Shown here piece by piece: positions 12,579 through 16,679 of a DNA stretch of 16,679 bases (its first letter is position 1; the number at the start of each line of letters is the position of its first letter). Position numbers and translations under genes: made by a program. Source of the DNA: Clostridia bacterium BRH_c25 (lineage in GTDB: Bacteria > Bacillota_A > Clostridia > Lutisporales > Lutisporaceae); the NCBI GenBank assembly GCA_001515955.1, contig LOES01000094.1, positions 1-16,679 on the forward strand, in the 5' to 3' direction. The notes beneath the pieces were generated by a model. It saw nothing but the letters and a program-made list of their open reading frames with translations, ran no database searches and was not told where the DNA came from.

Positions 12579-12611
12579 AAGGATAGGCTATTTGCTTGTC
12601 CTTTATTTTAC
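12579..12611 (+). terminator. Hairpin terminator of the apbE operon, member of repeat family
   Basis: AAGGATAGGC (12579-12588), loop TATTT, GCTTGTCCTT (12594-12603): a 10-bp stem with two GU pairs, followed by TATTTTA. It is the only terminator-like element after the flavodoxin gene. The stem and the preceding TATAATAATAAGTT resemble the repeat at 8211-8262, and the stem with T-rich tail that at 3659-3688. Confidence 0.6.
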
Positions 12612-12635
12612 CATCCACAATATCATCCATACATG

Positions 12636-13415
12636 TTAGTAAGCATCAAGTGAAGCTTCCACTCTTGCTTTTCTTTCAAAAAATAAGAATAGGAAATACG
12701 CGGAGAATAAGTATACAAGGCTTATGATAATTTCTGTACCTAGCAAAAGGTATATTTTATCGATAGATCCCTTTACAGCAATTATTCGAGAGGCTTCAAT
12801 GCTTCTTGTTACAGGTATGAAATAAGACAGTATAAATGCGAAAGCAGGCAGACGCTCAATAGGGAAGCTGGCTCCAGTTAATATAAAAAGCAGCATTGCA
12901 GCTACATTAAGAAACAGATGTATTTCTCTTATTACTAAGGCGACACTGGCAATCACCAAGCCTATGGAAGTACCCCCAATCATTGCCGTAAGTATAGACA
13001 GCGCAAACTGGAAGTAGTTGATCCCGGATAGATCCACACGAAATATGATGATGCCTGCCAGGAGACCAACCACTACAGTGACTGCAGCATCAAATATACT
13101 GATGAAGGATCTGGCTGTAAAGGTTAGAAATTTGTTGGCCGGCGAGGCAACTATCAGCTTGAGGGTACCCTCTAATCTCTCGTTTCTCAGGAGTGAGCCG
13201 GTTGCAAACACCGCATTTCTAGTACTGAGTAGAAATGCATTTCCTATGATCCATGGTGTAATATTTGAAGACCCAAAAGTAAATCTTACTAAAAGAGAGT
13301 AAAATATCATCTGAAGACAAGGGTCAATAATTTTTGCGAGAAGGTATGCCTTTGGGTCAAGCCAGCCAAACATGGCTTTGAAGGACAGGATTGACATCCT
13401 AAAGAATTTTCTCAT
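12636..13415 (-). CDS. ABC-2 type transporter permease (second subunit)
   Basis: 259 residues read from ATG 13415. That start shares its A with the stop of the previous permease (TAATG) and follows GGAGGTGG, so the two are translationally coupled. The protein has about six membrane helices. The N-terminal amphipathic part FKAMFGWLDPKAYLLAKIID is followed by a first helix, then LRNERLEGTLKLIVASPANK, the cytoplasmic coupling loop with the ExG-T-L-pattern typical of ABC-2 exporters. Later helices include AMIGGTSIGLVIASVALVIR and AAMLLFILTGASFPIERLPA, the conserved re-entrant G-x-FP-x-P segment. It pairs with the permease upstream to form the channel of an exporter. The substrate is not evident. 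Confidence 0.88.
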   Translation of the reverse strand: MRKFFRMSILSFKAMFGWLDPKAYLLAKIIDPCLQMIFYSLLVRFTFGSSNITPWIIGNAFLLSTRNAVFATGSLLRNERLEGTLKLIVASPANKFLTFTARSFISIFDAAVTVVVGLLAGIIIFRVDLSGINYFQFALSILTAMIGGTSIGLVIASVALVIREIHLFLNVAAMLLFILTGASFPIERLPAFAFILSYFIPVTRSIEASRIIAVKGSIDKIYLLLGTEIIISLVYLFSAYFLFLFFERKARVEASLDAY

Positions 13416-14200
13416 TAGACCACCTCCAGTGTAGCTTCTTTTCTTGCTTTGACATCAATTACAATATAAAACAGTTTATACAGAGCATAGTATATAAATG
13501 TAATAGTGATTAATCCATAGAGATATGCATAGAAGGCATTGAAATCAGAAATACCTACTATTGATGCCCTACAGAGCTTCAAAATGTATGTGGGGCTTAA
13601 AGCAAAAGATATAGGACGCGTCCATAATGGCAGAATGTCTATTGGGAATACTGTTCCGCAGAATATCAAAACAGGATATTCTATGCTGTTCATTATTACC
13701 CTAGTGCTTCTAGAAATAGCCAGGAGAGCGGACAGCAGCATAGCTACCAGTACTAAGGAAACCATGCTAATGGCTATACTCAGGCTGAAATAAAACGGGT
13801 GAGCGATTGTAAACCTGACTTTCAAAAACACTATTACAAAAACAAAACTCAAAACCATCGAAAAGAATCCGAGGATAGTGTTGCCTATTACCTTCCCCAA
13901 CATAATGGTTGAAAACTTTGCCGGACAACAAAAGATAACTTCCAATGCTCCCATGAATCGTTCTCTGTCAATGTCCCCTGCGGATGAAAAGCTTATTGAA
14001 CCCCACATGCTGGCGACAGCAGTCCCCAGCATTACATAGGATACAAGCATGCTGTTGTCTTGACCCTTGTATATCAGGTACATAGTCCAGGAAAAGAGTA
14101 TGGGATAAGCAATAATAGAGAACCTGAACATAGATCGTGAGAAAGATTGCTTCATTTGAAGCAGGCATGAGGAATAGATGATTTTTAACGTATTGTTCAT
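13415..14200 (-). CDS. ABC-2 type transporter permease (first subunit)
   Basis: I choose ATG 14200, which follows AGGTGA by 5 bases and starts one base after the ATPase stop. A GTG at 14209 in frame would add three residues and overlap the ATPase. This gives 261 residues. Helices begin with FSIIAYPILFSWTMYLIY and YVMLGTAVASMWGSISFSSA. The cytoplasmic loop DIDRERFMGALEVIFCCPAK carries the E-x-G-x-LE-pattern that contacts the ATPase. Further helices include LVLVAMLLSALLAISRSTRV and a conserved VLIFCGTVFPIDILPLW segment near the end. The product is homologous in plan to the second permease, so the transporter is probably a heterodimer of membrane parts with an ATPase homodimer. Confidence 0.88.
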   Translation of the reverse strand: MNNTLKIIYSSCLLQMKQSFSRSMFRFSIIAYPILFSWTMYLIYKGQDNSMLVSYVMLGTAVASMWGSISFSSAGDIDRERFMGALEVIFCCPAKFSTIMLGKVIGNTILGFFSMVLSFVFVIVFLKVRFTIAHPFYFSLSIAISMVSLVLVAMLLSALLAISRSTRVIMNSIEYPVLIFCGTVFPIDILPLWTRPISFALSPTYILKLCRASIVGISDFNAFYAYLYGLITITFIYYALYKLFYIVIDVKARKEATLEVV

Positions 14201-14201
14201 A

Positions 14202-14963
14202 TTATTCACCTACTATCATTTTTAGATATGCTTCTTCCAGTGTAGCCTCGTTCATGCTTACTTTCAGTTTACCAGGTTCACCCATAGCAATTATTTTGCC
14301 TTTGTTGATTACTGCAATCCTATCACAAAGCTCATCAGCCTCAGGCATATAGTGTGTAGTCAGTACAATAGTTTTTCCTTCACTTGATAGAAGCCTTATT
14401 ATATCTCTTAGGGTTTTGGCGCCTAAAGGATCCAGACCTATTGTGGGTTCATCAAGAAACAGCACTTCAGGATCGTTGACCATACCCCGTGCTATTTGCA
14501 GCCTCTGTTTCATACCTTTAGAAAAGGATTCCACTTTGTAATGGGCTTTGTCTGAAAGACCTACCAACTCAAGCAGCTTCGCTATTCTCTTCTTTTTGGA
14601 CTTCTCATCCACACTATACAGGTCACAGAAATATGATAGGTTATCCCATGCCGAAAGCCTCCAATATAGGCTGCGTTCTCCTCCAAATATGAAATTGATT
14701 TTCTTTCTGAGCTTTTTCTCTTCACCAAAGCATTTATATCCTAAGACAGTAGCTTGGCCTGATGTAGGGACAAGAAGAGTGGTTAGTATTTTGATAGTGC
14801 TTGTTTTGCCTGCGCCGTTAGGGCCCAGAAGCCCGAATATCTCCCCCTTTTCAACGCTAAAGGAAATACCCTTCAGTGCATTGACAGTTGTTTTCTCTCT
14901 TTTTAGAACACCAATAATAGTATGATACTCACGTTTCAGATCAATTACCTCAATAACACTCAT
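14202..14963 (-). CDS. ABC transporter ATP-binding protein
   Basis: 253 residues; ATG 14963 is preceded by GGAGG with a 6-base gap. Walker A GPNGAGKT (47-54), signature SFSKGMKQRL (146-155), Walker B VLFLDEPTIGLD (167-178) and the H-loop TTH (202-204) are all present. The Q-loop region reads INFIFGGERSLYWRLSAWDN (89-108), with GGER in place of the usual Gln position. This variant is, as I recall, common in exporters of the antibiotic or CcmA type and not a sign of damage. The C-terminus (MNEATLEEAYLKMI) matches the end of ABC-2 exporter ATPases. It powers the two permeases encoded directly downstream, with which it forms a tight operon. Confidence 0.95.
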   Translation of the reverse strand: MSVIEVIDLKREYHTIIGVLKREKTTVNALKGISFSVEKGEIFGLLGPNGAGKTSTIKILTTLLVPTSGQATVLGYKCFGEEKKLRKKINFIFGGERSLYWRLSAWDNLSYFCDLYSVDEKSKKKRIAKLLELVGLSDKAHYKVESFSKGMKQRLQIARGMVNDPEVLFLDEPTIGLDPLGAKTLRDIIRLLSSEGKTIVLTTHYMPEADELCDRIAVINKGKIIAMGEPGKLKVSMNEATLEEAYLKMIVGE

Positions 14964-14974
14964 ACATGACCTCC

Positions 14975-15040
14975 ATATTTAATCTAATTAGATATATTGC
15001 TAATTAGATTAAATATACCATTAAGTGGATTATTGTGCAA
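14975..15040 (-). promoter_or_regulatory. ABC operon promoter with large palindromic operator
   Basis: On the minus strand -35 TTGCAC (15040-15035) and -10 TATATT (15017-15012) are 17 bases apart. A perfect inverted repeat with 17-bp arms, ATATTTAATCTAATTAG (14975-14991) and its complement (15000-15016), spacer 8, covers the -10 and start region. Each arm itself contains the palindrome CTAATTAG, so it may be two adjacent dimer sites. The ArsR-type protein encoded next door is the obvious candidate binder. Confidence 0.7.
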
Positions 15041-15050
15041 CTATAAGCAG

Positions 15051-15078
15051 AAAAAAACACCGTCCATCTTGGACGATG
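15051..15078 (-). terminator. Rho-independent terminator of the ArsR-type gene
   Basis: On the minus strand CATCGTCCA, loop AGA, TGGACGGTG (15078-15058, one GU pair) is followed by a run of seven T (15057-15051). It begins three bases after the stop at 15082-15084 and so separates the regulator from the exporter operon. Confidence 0.88.
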
Positions 15079-15081
15079 CTA

Positions 15082-16056
15082 CTATAAATATTTGCTAAGA
15101 GAATCGATAAGCTCTTTGTAAACAGCTTTATTCAGGCTGAAATATTTTGTGTTTTTATCCCTCTCTTCATGTACCATTGAAACAGATTTCAACAAATCAA
15201 GGTGGTGGGAAATAGTAGGAGTAGTAACTCTTATGATGCTGGCTATTTCTTTGCCTGAATAAGGTTTATCAGAAAGAAGCTTCATAATGTCAAGTCTGCT
15301 TTTATTTCCCAGTATCCGCAGTATCTTTGCAAGCTCCGTTGTATCAATGGCCGAATTTGCAGGATTCACAGGATAAACTAGTAGCTGTGTTGTCTCGTTG
15401 AATACCCTCATAGATTTACGCCTGAAATAGAAGCTTGGTACAAAGAGGTAGTAATTGAAGTCATATATTCTTTTGAATTTTTTTCCCATAATTTCCTGAG
15501 CAACGGTCAATGGGGGTTTCTCCTTAAGCTCATTGGAAACCAGCAGCAGTTTTTCAGTGTAAATATCACCAGTCAATATATTTTCATGCTTTATAAATCT
15601 ATCTAAACTATTTAGAATTTTTATAAAACTCTCTCTGAAGTCGTCTGTATTCTTTGCTAAAATCTTTAATTTATCGAGGCCTATTTCCTCTATATGATTA
15701 TAATTTGAAATAAGTTTTTCTGCTATATTGAAATTCTTCAATATAGCTTTAATATCTTCCATGGATATTGTACCGCCGCTTAATATATAGGCAAATTCAG
15801 TGGCAGAAAGCTTACGGATACTTTCAACAATATGATTCAGATCTGTCAGTATGCCAATATGCAGAGCAAATTCAAGAAATTCAAGTCCTTCAAGCCGGAA
15901 AGACTTAAGTTCGGCTAGAAAATTCCGGTCTGAAGCTTCTAGAAATTCTGCCGCTGGCGGATAATCCGGATTTTCTACCAAAAAATTTAGACAGCTGACC
16001 ATCTCTACGAAATACAATGGAGAATTCAACACTTTTAGTTCAAAACTATTGTTCAT
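15082..16056 (-). CDS. ArsR-type winged-helix regulator with long N-terminal domain
   Basis: I place the start at ATG 16056, 8 bases after AAGGA. ATG 16065 in frame would put that site directly against the start. 324 residues, much longer than the usual 100 of ArsR. The C-terminal 85 or so residues are the ArsR winged helix: LAKILRILGNKSRLDIMKLL, YSGKEIASIIRVTTPTISHH with the recognition helix, LDLLKSVSMVHEERDKNTKY. No metal-binding Cys motif is seen. The N-terminal 240 residues (FELKVLNSPLYFVEMVSCLN...) are mainly helical and resemble the domain found before ArsR helices in Firmicutes and Actinobacteria (DUF5937-like, from memory). It lies upstream of and parallel to the exporter, with its own terminator. 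It likely represses the exporter through the palindrome at 14975-15016. Confidence 0.82.
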   Translation of the reverse strand: MNNSFELKVLNSPLYFVEMVSCLNFLVENPDYPPAAEFLEASDRNFLAELKSFRLEGLEFLEFALHIGILTDLNHIVESIRKLSATEFAYILSGGTISMEDIKAILKNFNIAEKLISNYNHIEEIGLDKLKILAKNTDDFRESFIKILNSLDRFIKHENILTGDIYTEKLLLVSNELKEKPPLTVAQEIMGKKFKRIYDFNYYLFVPSFYFRRKSMRVFNETTQLLVYPVNPANSAIDTTELAKILRILGNKSRLDIMKLLSDKPYSGKEIASIIRVTTPTISHHLDLLKSVSMVHEERDKNTKYFSLNKAVYKELIDSLSKYL

Positions 16057-16201
16057 ATTTATCATCCTTATTCTATAAGTAGTATTATTATATCATATAA
16101 TTTTCAAACGGCCAGGATTTTATCTTTAATTGTATTCAAGAGCTGGCATACTTTTTTTAGAATTAGTTTAGTACATAATATACATCCTTAATATTGATAA
16201 T

Positions 16202-16679
16202 TTGGTTGATTGCCTAACTAAAGAAGCACCAAAACTTACTTCTCTGCAGTTGAATATTATGGAGGAGCTATGCTACCATACAACCAAGCTCTATAATATT
16301 GCCAACTATGAATGTATTACCGATGGGTATAAATCCTATTACGAGATGGAGAAGCTTTATACAACTAATTGGCATAAAACTTTTCTGCATTCCCATACAT
16401 ACCAGCAATGCCTATGCCGCCAAAATACAAGAATGTGGAGAATCATAAGAACCATATAATATTCACAAATCTGGCAGTCAGATTTAAGAATAATATACTA
16501 ATGCTTTCACTGGCTAAAGAAGTACAAACCAAATTCGGAGTGGAGAGCTTAAACTTTGAAGTTTCAGATAAACTTCAGACGCTGATGAATTTGGATAGTG
16601 TACAACAAGCAAAGAACTCCTACTTCAATAAGCAAATAGCATATTATACCTCATTGGAAATGAAGAAATCAGGAAGTAC
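16202..16679 (+). pseudogene. tnpB: IS200/IS605-family TnpB (OrfB) pseudogene, 3' end outside
   Basis: The first frame (from TTG 16202) gives LTSLQLNIMEELCYHTTKLY, NIANYECITDGYKSYYEMEK and WHKTFLHSHTYQQCL, the N-terminal helix-turn-helix region of TnpB proteins. At about 16406-16413 the frame is lost, and another frame resumes with MPMPPKYKNVENHKNHIIFT and NLAVRFKNNILMLSLAKEVQ, the start of the conserved OrfB domain, running to the window edge. The part expected between (RQ-D-NFKSFF and the following 20 or so residues) is absent. This is an internal deletion with frameshift, as in other pseudogenes of this window. TnpB is the RNA-guided nuclease ancestor of Cas12; the catalytic part would lie beyond the window. 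No tnpA is seen. Confidence 0.78.

Noticed and set aside
1..16679. CRISPR array, tRNA or rRNA genes, metabolite riboswitches
   Set aside because: I saw no regularly spaced direct repeats, no tRNA-like cloverleaf with TTCGA loop, no rRNA motifs and no riboswitch core that I know.

Overview
The window looks like an accessory, strongly reworked stretch of a low-GC Firmicute chromosome, most likely a member of the Clostridia. Support for this: AT-rich intergenic DNA, strong AGGAGG-type ribosome sites, textbook TTGACA/TATAAT promoters, frequent TTG and GTG starts, and clostridial-type families (Rrf2 regulator, ApbE/FMN-binding pair, LprI-like lipoprotein, HigA, IS605 TnpB, group II introns). I cannot name the species.

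Layout. 1-494 is the 3' end of a group II intron (maturase domain, then domains V and VI). 566-1410 is a graveyard: an internally deleted RlaP-type nucleotidyltransferase, an internally deleted methylglyoxal synthase (both minus strand) and an unrecognised fragment. 1407-2607 is an intact Rrf2 regulator followed by a class I methyltransferase. 2729-3595 has a broken small gene running into an LprI/DUF1311-like lipoprotein. 3843-4901 is a two-gene nucleotidyltransferase operon that looks like a toxin-antitoxin or defence module, with a motif repeated three times across its promoter. 4973-6969 is bracketed by a 13-bp perfect inverted repeat and holds a truncated group II intron, a structured palindrome, an unknown minus-strand fragment, a broken HigB toxin and an intact HigA antitoxin. 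6959-8290 holds a stray copy of part of apbE, an internally deleted alpha/beta hydrolase and dispersed palindromic repeats. 8347-8694 encodes a small membrane protein.

8835-12611 is the best-preserved functional unit: a TetR regulator, then apbE, a membrane-anchored FMN-binding protein, a DUF998 membrane protein and a flavodoxin-fold reductase, ending in a hairpin terminator. The same operator, GAATGAA-N11-TTCATTC, lies over both the tetR and the apbE promoters, so the TetR protein probably controls itself and the flavin operon. The inferred chemistry is covalent attachment of FMN by ApbE to a threonine of the FMN-binding protein, giving a membrane-tethered redox carrier.

12636-16056 (minus) is an ABC-2 exporter (ATPase plus two permeases) next to an ArsR-type regulator with a long N-terminal domain. 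The exporter promoter carries an inverted repeat with 17-bp arms over its -10 box. The window ends in an IS200/IS605 TnpB pseudogene. A recurring theme is genes that keep both ends but have lost the middle.
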